Assembly: GCA_024682995.1 (NCBI GenBank)
Contig: JAIKYR010000012.1
Location: 1-35,085, forward strand
Length of the DNA: 35,085 nt
Direction of reading: 5' to 3'
DNA from: Bacteroidales bacterium
GTDB lineage: Bacteria; Bacteroidota; Bacteroidia; Bacteroidales; WCHB1-69
The translations under genes and the position numbers were made by a program. Under the pieces are notes generated by a model. The model searched no databases. It had not been told where the DNA came from and saw only the letters and a list, made by a program, of their open reading frames with translations. Below, piece after piece: positions 16,222-22,504 of the stretch (the first letter of the stretch is position 1; each line of letters opens with the position of its first letter).

Positions 16222-16276
16222 CGAAAAAATAACGGTTGTTGCGAATGATAAAAAACAGATCATACGACGAGTTTCT

Positions 16277-17224
16277 CTATATAGTATTCTCTCTCAAACG
16301 GGACAAACGTTCGCATATCATCTGCCAATAAGCCTCTTGATAATCCTTTGGGAGGAAAGAATCACGGATGGTCTGCTCCCACCCCAGATATTTCTTTTGG
16401 AATTTGCGGAAGATGTTCGAAATAACCCTATCGGAAATGCCAGCTCGTTGCATAGACTGATCGAAATCAGCAGGTTTGATTTTCTTTTTCCGCCCGTTAA
16501 GGGTAAGCGCCAGTTCCTCCTTGTCATTTGGATTGACCAATGCCGCATTCAGCAAATCGTAAGCAGGTGTCAGTCGAAACCCTTCGTCCGTGGGGTTATA
16601 TAGCGCGAAGTTTTTGAGGTGCATATCGTTGTTTCCCGTCAGCCAGCAGAAAATCAGCAGCTCGTAATAGCGCGTCAGGTCCATTTCAGGGAGGGAGGAG
16701 TACTCACGAATCACTTTCGCCACCTGCTCGTATGAACTTTTGTATTTGTACTCCGTCGTGCGCTTCGATAGTTGGCAAAAGTCTTCCATAGCGATTTTTT
16801 CGCCTGAAGGCAGCCGGTCGATGCGGCGGGTGATGTAGCATAATTCGCCATCTCTCATCCGGATGAGGGAATGAGGAACCACCGAAATGCCGAACTGTTC
16901 AGCAAGACACATTGTAAGCTGCTCCACTTCGGGCAAATATGGAAACATATCGGTTTGAGGTTTAAGAATGAACCCGCCCCAAAGTCCTACGATGGTCAGG
17001 CGGCTATTTCCTTTCTTTTCGTTAAGATGTAGCGAGATTTTGGGCTGGACTCCTGTCAGCGTTGTCTGGCTCTTTATGATTTCCGCTGCCAACGCATCCA
17101 TATCCGCTCGCGTGTAGTCAAAGGTCGGGGCAGGGGAAACACCAAAAAACTTCCGAGCGCAGGAATCGTGGAAATCCTGTTCGCCAGCCCCCAGTTCTTT
17201 ATTGCAATACAGACACTTACTCAT
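16277..17224 (-). CDS. hipT: HipT-type kinase toxin (C-terminal HipA half)
   Basis: The 315-aa product is a HipA-fold serine/threonine kinase lacking the first HipA subdomain, which is encoded separately by the preceding gene. Visible parts are an N-terminal C4-C7-H19-C22 cluster that could bind zinc, the TLTGVQPK glycine-rich loop at 55-62, the catalytic loop GNNDMHLKN with D200, and the metal-binding aspartate D223 in PAYDLL. All key kinase residues are present. In E. coli HipBST the toxin phosphorylates tryptophanyl-tRNA synthetase; the target here is unknown. ATG 17224 is chosen over the upstream frame start at 17248 because it overlaps the hipS stop by 8 bases, the same overlap as hipB-hipS, pointing to translational coupling. 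Confidence 0.88.
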   Translation of the reverse strand: MSKCLYCNKELGAGEQDFHDSCARKFFGVSPAPTFDYTRADMDALAAEIIKSQTTLTGVQPKISLHLNEKKGNSRLTIVGLWGGFILKPQTDMFPYLPEVEQLTMCLAEQFGISVVPHSLIRMRDGELCYITRRIDRLPSGEKIAMEDFCQLSKRTTEYKYKSSYEQVAKVIREYSSLPEMDLTRYYELLIFCWLTGNNDMHLKNFALYNPTDEGFRLTPAYDLLNAALVNPNDKEELALTLNGRKKKIKPADFDQSMQRAGISDRVISNIFRKFQKKYLGWEQTIRDSFLPKDYQEAYWQMICERLSRLRENTI

Positions 17225-17546
17225 CTTCTTCTGGAATTTCAACAACACTTAATGCACCGATACAGTCTTTGCAACAAAGCAGCAACAGCGACATCCTGTC
17301 CAATCTGCTGATGTCTGCGTTCCGTAGCGCTACATCCAACAGCCACCCTTCGGGAATCAGACCATCGAATGCCGGAAAAAGTACGGGACTTCCGTATGCA
17401 AGGTTCGATAGTGGCATTGTCAGGCTGACAGGTTGTGGGCAGCCAGACGACAAATACTCAGGTAGATACTCAAAGCGGTATCCTGTGTCGGTTTCGGTTA
17501 AAACACCAGCCAATTGGCTTTTATAAAAGATGTTGGCTCTACGCAT
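17217..17546 (-). CDS. hipS: HipS-type antitoxin (HipA N-subdomain 1 protein)
   Basis: This 109-aa protein equals the N-terminal subdomain 1 of classical HipA as a separate gene. It shows the HipA start pattern (YKSQLAGVLTETDTGYRFEY), the PVSLTMPL segment and LFPAFDGLIPEGWLLD. In the split HipBST systems this small protein, rather than HipB, neutralises the kinase. It overlaps hipB by 8 bases at its start and hipT by 8 bases at its end, so the three genes form one coupled operon. The stretch near its end with two cysteines (LLCCKDC) is uncommon-looking, though I cannot compare it here. The HipS role is inferred from layout and domain, which together are distinctive. Confidence 0.87.
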   Translation of the reverse strand: MRRANIFYKSQLAGVLTETDTGYRFEYLPEYLSSGCPQPVSLTMPLSNLAYGSPVLFPAFDGLIPEGWLLDVALRNADISRLDRMSLLLLCCKDCIGALSVVEIPEEDE

Positions 17547-17745
17547 GTTCTCTCTTTTGTGGTGTTAATTCATAATCAAAAAGGTTGAGAACTTTATTCA
17601 CCATATCTATCCGTTGTGAAGTTTTGCCCTGTTCCAATTCGCGGACAAAAAACAGACTGACACCAGAGCGATAGGCCAAGTCCTCTTGTGTGAGGCCGTA
17701 TTTTTTGCGTAACTCCTTTACGCATAAAGATAATCGTGTCTTCAT
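17539..17745 (-). CDS. hipB: HipB-type HTH (Xre family) regulator
   Basis: From ATG 17745 the product is 68 aa: MKTRLSLCVKELRKKYGLTQEDLAYRSGVS and the following FFVRELEQGK form the five-helix Xre DNA-binding domain, with almost nothing beyond it. A longer frame to 17805 would begin within the operator and add an unlikely hydrophobic leader, so the inner ATG is preferred. HipB proteins bind operators in their own promoter and, in HipBST, augment HipS. Its likely targets are the TTATATG/CATATAA inverted repeats at 17790-17809 and 17830-17849. It overlaps hipS by 8 bases. Confidence 0.87.
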   Translation of the reverse strand: MKTRLSLCVKELRKKYGLTQEDLAYRSGVSLFFVRELEQGKTSQRIDMVNKVLNLFDYELTPQKREHA

Positions 17746-17749
17746 AAAA

Positions 17750-17849
17750 TTATATGATATCGTCTGCAAAAATACACTTTTTTTGAATATTATATGCAAT
17801 AACATATAAAAATCATTTTACCATCGAAATTATATGGTTTTTCATATAA
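17750..17849. promoter_or_regulatory. hipBST operator array, 40-bp period
   Basis: Two perfect inverted repeats with identical geometry, TTATATG-6 bp-CATATAA, occupy 17790-17809 and 17830-17849. Their starts are exactly 40 bp apart. A third TTATATG half-site begins another 40 bp away at 17750, just before the hipB start, with only a decayed partner. The spacing is close to four helical turns, so the sites face the same side of the DNA. This resembles cooperative autoregulation by a HipB-containing complex; binding itself is inferred. Confidence 0.7.
17767..17774 (-). promoter_or_regulatory. -7 element of the hipBST promoter
   Basis: On the - strand TATTTTTG followed by CAG fits TAnnTTTG, 22 bases before the hipB ATG. 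The first operator (17790-17809) covers the expected -33 region, so a bound HipB complex would block RNA polymerase. Confidence 0.6.
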
Positions 17850-17882
17850 GCACATGATGGTTGTTTATGAATATTTACACTA

Positions 17883-17911
17883 TTTGTTAATTCAAAAAAT
17901 ACCTATCTTTG
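17883..17911 (+). promoter_or_regulatory. Promoter of the second glycan operon
   Basis: TTTG at 17883-17886 and TATCTTTG at 17904-17911 match the Bacteroidota -33 and -7 elements, with a 17-bp gap that is slightly short. The ATG of the GT4 gene lies 18 bases after the -7 element. The promoter is divergent from hipBST and begins 34 bp from the nearest operator. Confidence 0.65.
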
Positions 17912-17929
17912 CACCTTTAATTCATCTCT

Positions 17930-19051
17930 ATGAAAATCATCATTCTTGGAACCGCATACCCCTACCGCGGAGGGCTCTCCGCCTTCAACGAACGCATCGC
18001 CTACGAGTTTCAAAGTCAGGGACACGAGGTGGAAATCTACACCTTCACCCACCAATACCCAGATTTTCTGTTTCCTGGTAAAACCCAATACAGCACAGAA
18101 CCCGCGCCCGAAGGGCTGAAAATTGTACGCAAGGTACATTCCTACAACCCGTTCAACTGGATTAAGGTGGGACGCGAGATCAAGCGCAAGAGACCCGACT
18201 TGATGATCACCAAGTTCTGGCTTCCCTTCATGGCGCCCTGCTTCGGCACCATCGCACGCATCGTGCGCAAGAACAAACACACCCGACAGGTCTCCATCCT
18301 CGACAATGTCATCCCGCACGAGCACCGTCCCGGCGACAAGATGTTTGTGCGCTATTTCATCCGCCCCACCGACGGCTTCGTGGCCATGTCGAAGTCGGTG
18401 CTTGCCGACCTGAGACTGTTCACGACCGACAAACCCGCCGTCTTCAGCCCGCACCCGCTGTACGACCACTACGGGGAACGCTTAACACGAGAAGAGGCCC
18501 TTTCAATGCTGAATCTCAGTCCAGAGAATCGCTACGTGCTCTTCTTCGGGTTCATCCGCGGCTACAAGGGACTGGATCTGTTGCTGGATGCTTTCGCCGA
18601 CAATCGGCTGAAGGAGGCAGGAGTGAAGTTATTGGTTGCCGGCGAGTTTTACGGCGACCCCGAACCTTATCTCAAGCAAATCAAAGACTTGCAGATAGAA
18701 GACCGTGTAGTGCTCTGCACCGACTTCATCCCCGACAGCGAGGTAAACCGCTACTTCAGCGCGGCCGATATCGTGGCTCAGCCCTACAAGACCGCCACGC
18801 AAAGCGGTGTCACCCAAATCGCTTTTCACTTTGAAAAACCGATGCTGGTAACCAATGTGGGTGGTCTGCCGGAAATTGTTCCAGACGGCAAAATCGGCTA
18901 TGTCGTTGAACCCGATTCGAAGCAGATCGCTGATGCGCTGTGCCGTTTCTTCGCCGAAAACAAGCAGGCAGAATTTGAAGCCAACGTGGTAGAAGAGAAG
19001 AAAAAATATGCGTGGCCGAAATTCATCGAGGCGATTTGGGAGGTCTGTTAA
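17930..19051 (+). CDS. GT4-family glycosyltransferase
   Basis: The 373-aa protein has the GT-B layout. The N-terminal domain starts MKIIILGTAYPYRGGLSAFNE, with the Gly-Gly donor-side loop. The C-terminal domain contains FFGFIRGYKGLDLLLDAF (~205-222), LVAGEFYG and SAADIVAQPYKTATQSGV near 275-295. This last stretch replaces the usual glutamate motif region of GT4 and is followed by VTNVGGLPEIVPDG. It is probably an inverting or retaining sugar transferase acting on a lipid-linked glycan; donor unknown. It is the first gene after the promoter at 17883-17911. Its base composition is clearly richer in G+C than the phosphonate operon, similar to the following heptose genes. Confidence 0.88.
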   Translation: MKIIILGTAYPYRGGLSAFNERIAYEFQSQGHEVEIYTFTHQYPDFLFPGKTQYSTEPAPEGLKIVRKVHSYNPFNWIKVGREIKRKRPDLMITKFWLPFMAPCFGTIARIVRKNKHTRQVSILDNVIPHEHRPGDKMFVRYFIRPTDGFVAMSKSVLADLRLFTTDKPAVFSPHPLYDHYGERLTREEALSMLNLSPENRYVLFFGFIRGYKGLDLLLDAFADNRLKEAGVKLLVAGEFYGDPEPYLKQIKDLQIEDRVVLCTDFIPDSEVNRYFSAADIVAQPYKTATQSGVTQIAFHFEKPMLVTNVGGLPEIVPDGKIGYVVEPDSKQIADALCRFFAENKQAEFEANVVEEKKKYAWPKFIEAIWEVC

Positions 19052-19093
19052 AATCAGATCGTTGTAATCATGCCGCCAATTCAATATTTTTTA

Positions 19094-19161
19094 TACCTTT
19101 GCGCTCCTGATTTTTTATGAAAATCTGGAGTAAAACTCCTAAAAAAACAGAAAAATCAGGA
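19094..19161 (+). promoter_or_regulatory. Promoter element followed by a long-range inverted repeat
   Basis: TACCTTTG at 19094-19101 fits the -7 consensus. Almost at the expected start of transcription, TCCTGATTTTT (19105-19115) pairs perfectly with AAAAATCAGGA (19151-19161). Inside the loop a small GGAG/CTCC stem (19127-19139) can form. The RNA leader would therefore begin with a nested hairpin. It could be an attenuator, a 5'-end stabiliser or the relic of a small element. Downstream lie a decayed ATPase and hddA. Confidence 0.5.
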
Positions 19162-19194
19162 ATATAGATTATAGCTATTCTCATATAATCAATT

Positions 19195-19323
19195 ATGATT
19201 CAAAGAATTAAAAATATAGACATATAGGACGATAGTGTTTTTTTATTTGGAGGACGCCAAACAGGGAAAACCACGTTGCTTTCGGAGCGTTTCGGACAAG
19301 TAAAAACATACGACATAAAATAA
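19195..19323 (+). pseudogene. Remnant of a P-loop ATPase (AAA_14-like)
   Basis: From ATG 19195 to TAA 19323 one frame reads MIQRIKNIDI, a TAG, then VFLFGGRQTGKTTLLSERF and QVKTYDIK before the end. GGRQTGKTT is a Walker A motif in the setting typical of the N-terminus of AAA_14/DUF4143 ATPases, proteins of about 380 residues that are common in Bacteroidota. Only about 42 codons remain and they include an in-frame stop, so this is a fossil of a gene whose remainder has been deleted up to 6 bases before hddA. Confidence 0.65.
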
Positions 19324-19329
19324 GCAACT

Positions 19330-20352
19330 ATGATAATTCGCAGCAAAGCACCTCTTCGATTAGGCCTCGCCGGTGGCGGCACCGATGTTTCTCCGTTTTC
19401 CGACATCTACGGCGGCGCGATCCTGAATGCCACGGTCAACATGTATGCCTATACCACTTTGGAACCGTTGGACAATGGGCAGATTGTATTTGAGAATCCG
19501 GCCAAGGAAGAGTTGGGAGAAACCCTCTCTGCAACTGATTCTCTGACTCCCAAAGGCTACTTCATCCTGCACAAAGGCGTTTACAACCGTATTGTCAAAC
19601 AATTCACACACAAGCCCTTATCATTTAAAATCAGCACTTTCGTGGATGCGCCTCCCGGCTCCGGATTAGGCACCTCCTCCACTCTGGTGGTATCCATACT
19701 CGGCGCTTTTGTCGAATGGCTGAAACTGCCCTTGGGCGAATACGACATTGCCAAGTTAGCCTACGAGATTGAACGAGTGGATTTGCAGATGGCAGGCGGC
19801 AAACAAGACCAATACGCCGCCACCTTCGGTGGTTTCAACTATATGGAATTCATTGGCGACAACGTGATTGTCAACCCGTTGCGCATCCGTCAGCGCTATC
19901 TGGACGAACTGGCGCACAACCTCGTACTCTACCATACAGCGACGAGTCACGTTTCTGCCAAGATCATCGAAGAGCAGCAGAAAAACGTACAAAACAAGAA
20001 GCAAAAGTCCATCGATGCCATGCTGGCCCTCAAAGAGCAGGCCTTCCACATGAAGGAGGTGCTTCTAAAGGGCGACCTGGATGCCATTGGACAAATCCTG
20101 GATGAGGGTTGGAAGCATAAGAAGCAGATGGCCGACAGTGTCTCCAACGCCTTCATCGATGAGGTGTATAATGCAGCTAGACAGGCAGGCGCCACCGGCG
20201 GCAAGATATCGGGCGCGGGCGGCGGCGGTTTCATGTTCTTCTACTGCCCGTCCAACGCCCGCTACAAGGTCATCGACCGCCTCGCAGAATTCGGTGGCCA
20301 GTCGAAGCGCTACGAATTTGTGACCGAAGGCCTCAAAACCTGGACGATGTAA
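19330..20352 (+). CDS. hddA: GHMP kinase, D-glycero-D-manno-heptose 7-phosphate kinase
   Basis: The 340-aa protein is a GHMP-family sugar kinase. It begins MIIRSKAPLRLGLAGGGTD (substrate motif at 14-19), has the ATP-binding PPGSGLGTSSTL from residue 108, and the C-terminal GKISGAGGGGFMFF motif. This opening and length are typical of HddA, which phosphorylates heptose 7-phosphate at C1 on the way to GDP-D-glycero-alpha-D-manno-heptose. The following nucleotidyltransferase and gmhA complete most of that pathway, which strengthens the call. A fucokinase-like activity is the main alternative. The start is 6 bases after the decayed ATPase fragment. A REP-like hairpin follows the stop. Confidence 0.87.
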   Translation: MIIRSKAPLRLGLAGGGTDVSPFSDIYGGAILNATVNMYAYTTLEPLDNGQIVFENPAKEELGETLSATDSLTPKGYFILHKGVYNRIVKQFTHKPLSFKISTFVDAPPGSGLGTSSTLVVSILGAFVEWLKLPLGEYDIAKLAYEIERVDLQMAGGKQDQYAATFGGFNYMEFIGDNVIVNPLRIRQRYLDELAHNLVLYHTATSHVSAKIIEEQQKNVQNKKQKSIDAMLALKEQAFHMKEVLLKGDLDAIGQILDEGWKHKKQMADSVSNAFIDEVYNAARQAGATGGKISGAGGGGFMFFYCPSNARYKVIDRLAEFGGQSKRYEFVTEGLKTWTM

Positions 20353-20356
20353 GATT

Positions 20357-20398
20357 CCCCTTCTATGTAGAAGGGGTGCCCGCAGGGTGGGGTAGTAG
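20357..20398. repeat. REP-like palindromic intergenic element
   Basis: CCCCTTCTA and TAGAAGGGG (20357-20365 and 20368-20376) form a 9-bp stem with a 2-base gap, followed by a G-rich tail tgcccgcagggtggggtag. I recall similar palindrome-plus-tail units between genes in many Bacteroidota genomes. There is no T-run, so it is not a typical terminator, although it may affect RNA stability between hddA and the next gene. Confidence 0.6.
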
Positions 20399-20414
20399 AA
20401 AAAAGACACGAAAA

Positions 20415-21122
20415 ATGACAACAATGATACAAAAAGAAGCGATTATCCTCGCCGGAGGCTTTGGCACACGGCTGCAAGGTGTGGTCAAAGACCTGCCCAA
20501 ACCGATGGCACCCGTCAATGGGCGGCCCTTTCTGACCTATATTTTAGATTATCTGATAGAGTACCAATATGATAAAGTAATCCTTTCCGTGGGCTATCTG
20601 CACGAAAAGACTGAAGAGTACGTTGGCAGCCAATACAAAAGCTGGGCCATAGACTACGCTGTAGAGACCGAGCCATTAGGCACTGGCGGCGGCATTCTCT
20701 TTGCCATGTCAAAATGTACGACAGACGATGTTCTGGTAATCAATGGAGATACGATGTTTAAGGTGGATTTGGATGCTTTTGAACGGTTCTATCGTGAAAA
20801 GGGTGGCCTTCTGTCCATTGTGTTGCGTGAAGTGGATGATGTGTCGCGATACGGCAGTGTGGTTATTGGCGACAATAACTTGATTGTGCTCTTCTCGGAA
20901 AAAGAATCATCAGAAGGTAGCGGCCTCATTAATGGAGGTGTTTATCTCATCAACAGAAAATTGTTCGACAAATACCCCCAGCCTACGAAATTCTCGTTTG
21001 AAAAGGATCTGATGACCCGATATTACACAAAAGAGTTGTTTTTCGGGATGCCTTCCAGCGGTTATTTTATTGATATTGGCATTCCCAAAGATTACGCTCG
21101 GGCGCAGGATGAGCTGTTGTAA
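20415..21122 (+). CDS. hddC: Nucleotidyltransferase, probable heptose 1-phosphate guanylyltransferase
   Basis: From ATG 20415 the product is 235 aa. It has the sugar-nucleotidyltransferase signature LAGGFGTRL at 12-20, a conserved lysine-proline segment DLPKPMAPVNGRPF, the metal-binding INGDTMF near 98-104 and the C-terminal YFIDIGIPKDYARA. Its position between hddA and gmhA points to HddC, which makes GDP-heptose from heptose 1-phosphate. By sequence alone, mannose-1-phosphate or glucose-1-phosphate nucleotidyltransferases are possible. An upstream in-frame GTG at 20376 lies inside the REP-like element and is rejected as the start. The enzyme acts in the cytosol to supply an activated heptose to glycosyltransferases. 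Confidence 0.8.
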   Translation: MTTMIQKEAIILAGGFGTRLQGVVKDLPKPMAPVNGRPFLTYILDYLIEYQYDKVILSVGYLHEKTEEYVGSQYKSWAIDYAVETEPLGTGGGILFAMSKCTTDDVLVINGDTMFKVDLDAFERFYREKGGLLSIVLREVDDVSRYGSVVIGDNNLIVLFSEKESSEGSGLINGGVYLINRKLFDKYPQPTKFSFEKDLMTRYYTKELFFGMPSSGYFIDIGIPKDYARAQDELL

Positions 21123-21159
21123 CATTTTAGTAGATAAATCATAAACTCAAAATAGTATC

Positions 21160-21747
21160 ATGACAAATACTCGTATTCCCCAATCCATCCAGCAGTCCAT
21201 CGCCGCAAAAGAGGCGATACTGAACGACAATGACTTTATGGGCCGCATTGAGAATGCAGCGCAAATGATTACCGAGGCGCTGTGTGGCGGCGGTAAGATA
21301 CATTTCTGCGGCAACGGAGGCAGTGCCGCCGATGCGCAGCATCTTGCTGCCGAACTCTCCGGACGTTTCTACTTCGACCGTCCGCCCCTCAACGCCGAGG
21401 CCCTCCACTGCAACACCTCCTATCTCACCGCTGTGGGCAATGACTACGGCTACGACCTCATCTTCTCGCGCCTCCTGCGCGGTACCGCCAAGGCCGGCGA
21501 CGTCATCGTGGGCATCTCCACCTCAGGCAATTCCAAGAACATCCTAAAAGCTTATGAGATAGCCCAAGAGATGGGCGTGAAAATCATCGCCATGACCGGT
21601 GAGACCGGCGGCCTGATGAAAGACTATGCCGACATCCTGCTCAATGTGCCGTCAAAGGACACTCCACGCATTCAGGAAAGCCACATTATGATTGGCCACA
21701 TCATATGCGAACTCGTGGAAACCGCTATGTTCGGTGAAAAACGATAA
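21160..21747 (+). CDS. gmhA: Sedoheptulose 7-phosphate isomerase
   Basis: The 195-aa SIS-domain protein converts sedoheptulose 7-phosphate to D-glycero-D-manno-heptose 7-phosphate, the first step of heptose nucleotide synthesis. The substrate loop CGNGGSAADAQHLAAEL begins near residue 50, a second phosphate-binding segment GISTSGNSKN lies near 125-134, and the ending QESHIMIGHIICELVE carries the catalytic histidine region. The length equals that of known GmhA proteins. It lies 37 bases after the nucleotidyltransferase. Together with hddA and hddC it defines a GDP-heptose branch; the expected phosphatase GmhB is not seen in the window. Confidence 0.92.
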   Translation: MTNTRIPQSIQQSIAAKEAILNDNDFMGRIENAAQMITEALCGGGKIHFCGNGGSAADAQHLAAELSGRFYFDRPPLNAEALHCNTSYLTAVGNDYGYDLIFSRLLRGTAKAGDVIVGISTSGNSKNILKAYEIAQEMGVKIIAMTGETGGLMKDYADILLNVPSKDTPRIQESHIMIGHIICELVETAMFGEKR

Positions 21748-21806
21748 GCTTTCCCAAAATCTTATCAGTTTATCTCTTTTTGCCGACAATTTTGGCGTAT
21801 TTTTAC

Positions 21807-21814
21807 TATTTTTG
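21807..21814 (+). promoter_or_regulatory. Possible internal -7 element
   Basis: TATTTTTG in the 125-bp gap between gmhA and the next gene fits TAnnTTTG, about 60 bases before that gene. No well-spaced TTTG is present, so this is only a candidate for a second start in the operon. Confidence 0.35.
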
Positions 21815-21872
21815 CCGTGTGAATCTCGTTTCAGTAAGTTGAAAAGTCCGGGTACCTAAATCCTTTGCCATT

Positions 21873-22496
21873 ATGTACATGAACGAATCTCTTTTCAAAG
21901 ACTTTTTAAGTGACAGGGAAATACTATGGCTAGGCATCAACTTCTCACAGGCGAAATTCACACGTCAAGGGCTGGATTTCTCTCAGGAGATTATGCAGCA
22001 TTATTTTCAGGACTGGAACAGGCTGATTCTCAACGACCAGAAAAAATACGACATCCGCATGAGCTTCCGCAAGCCCATCATGCAGTACGATTTGTCGCTG
22101 GTGACCAAAATCAACAAGACTGCCAAAGCCTCCAACATTCTGGTGTCGAATCTGGGTCTTAGGGATATGCTGAGCGAGGATATGCTTCGCAAGTATGTCG
22201 CCCAGTATTCGTTCCCCACGACGCTCCGGTTCGCCCTCATCTTCGTGGTGGAGTCGTTCGACTCTATGGCCAAGACGGCCTCCATCTGGGTCATCATTCT
22301 CCAAACCGCCGATTCGGAAGTGGTGTTGTGCGAGAAATTCATGAAGACGCCCAGCGGCTTTGGAGCCCGGAACTATTGGGCCAGAACCTTCTACAACCTC
22401 CTTTTCGATATCAAAAACCACGACTATCTCCGTTGGGAGAACATGGTCAAGGAACAGGAACTCCAACATACGGACATCATTAATCCTATAATCTGA
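21873..22496 (+). CDS. Conserved-looking protein of unknown function
   Basis: I do not recognise this 207-aa protein. It has no signal peptide, membrane helix or catalytic motif that I can name. It starts MYMNESLFKDFLSDREILWLGINFSQAKF (in two pieces here: MYMNESLFKDF and REILWLGINFSQAKF) and contains a beta-rich centre with RFALIFVVESFD. It ends in an aromatic stretch with NYWARTFYNLLFDIKNHDYL. A second ATG at 21879 could be the true start. Coding character is good: the frame is open across its whole length with balanced composition, and it sits 8 bases before the phosphomutase gene. A role linked to glycan or heptose metabolism is suggested only by position. Confidence 0.7.
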   Translation: MYMNESLFKDFLSDREILWLGINFSQAKFTRQGLDFSQEIMQHYFQDWNRLILNDQKKYDIRMSFRKPIMQYDLSLVTKINKTAKASNILVSNLGLRDMLSEDMLRKYVAQYSFPTTLRFALIFVVESFDSMAKTASIWVIILQTADSEVVLCEKFMKTPSGFGARNYWARTFYNLLFDIKNHDYLRWENMVKEQELQHTDIINPII

Positions 22497-22504
22497 TTTT
22501 TAAT

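Noticed and set aside
17746-17805. An N-terminal extension of HipB
   Set aside because: It would start inside the operator, pass through the promoter and add a hydrophobic stretch not found before Xre domains.
19117-19167. A 16-codon frame (MKIWSKTPKKTEKSGI) inside the inverted repeat as a leader peptide gene
   Set aside because: No ribosome-binding signal and no regulatory codon run; its presence may be chance. Mentioned only with the hairpin.
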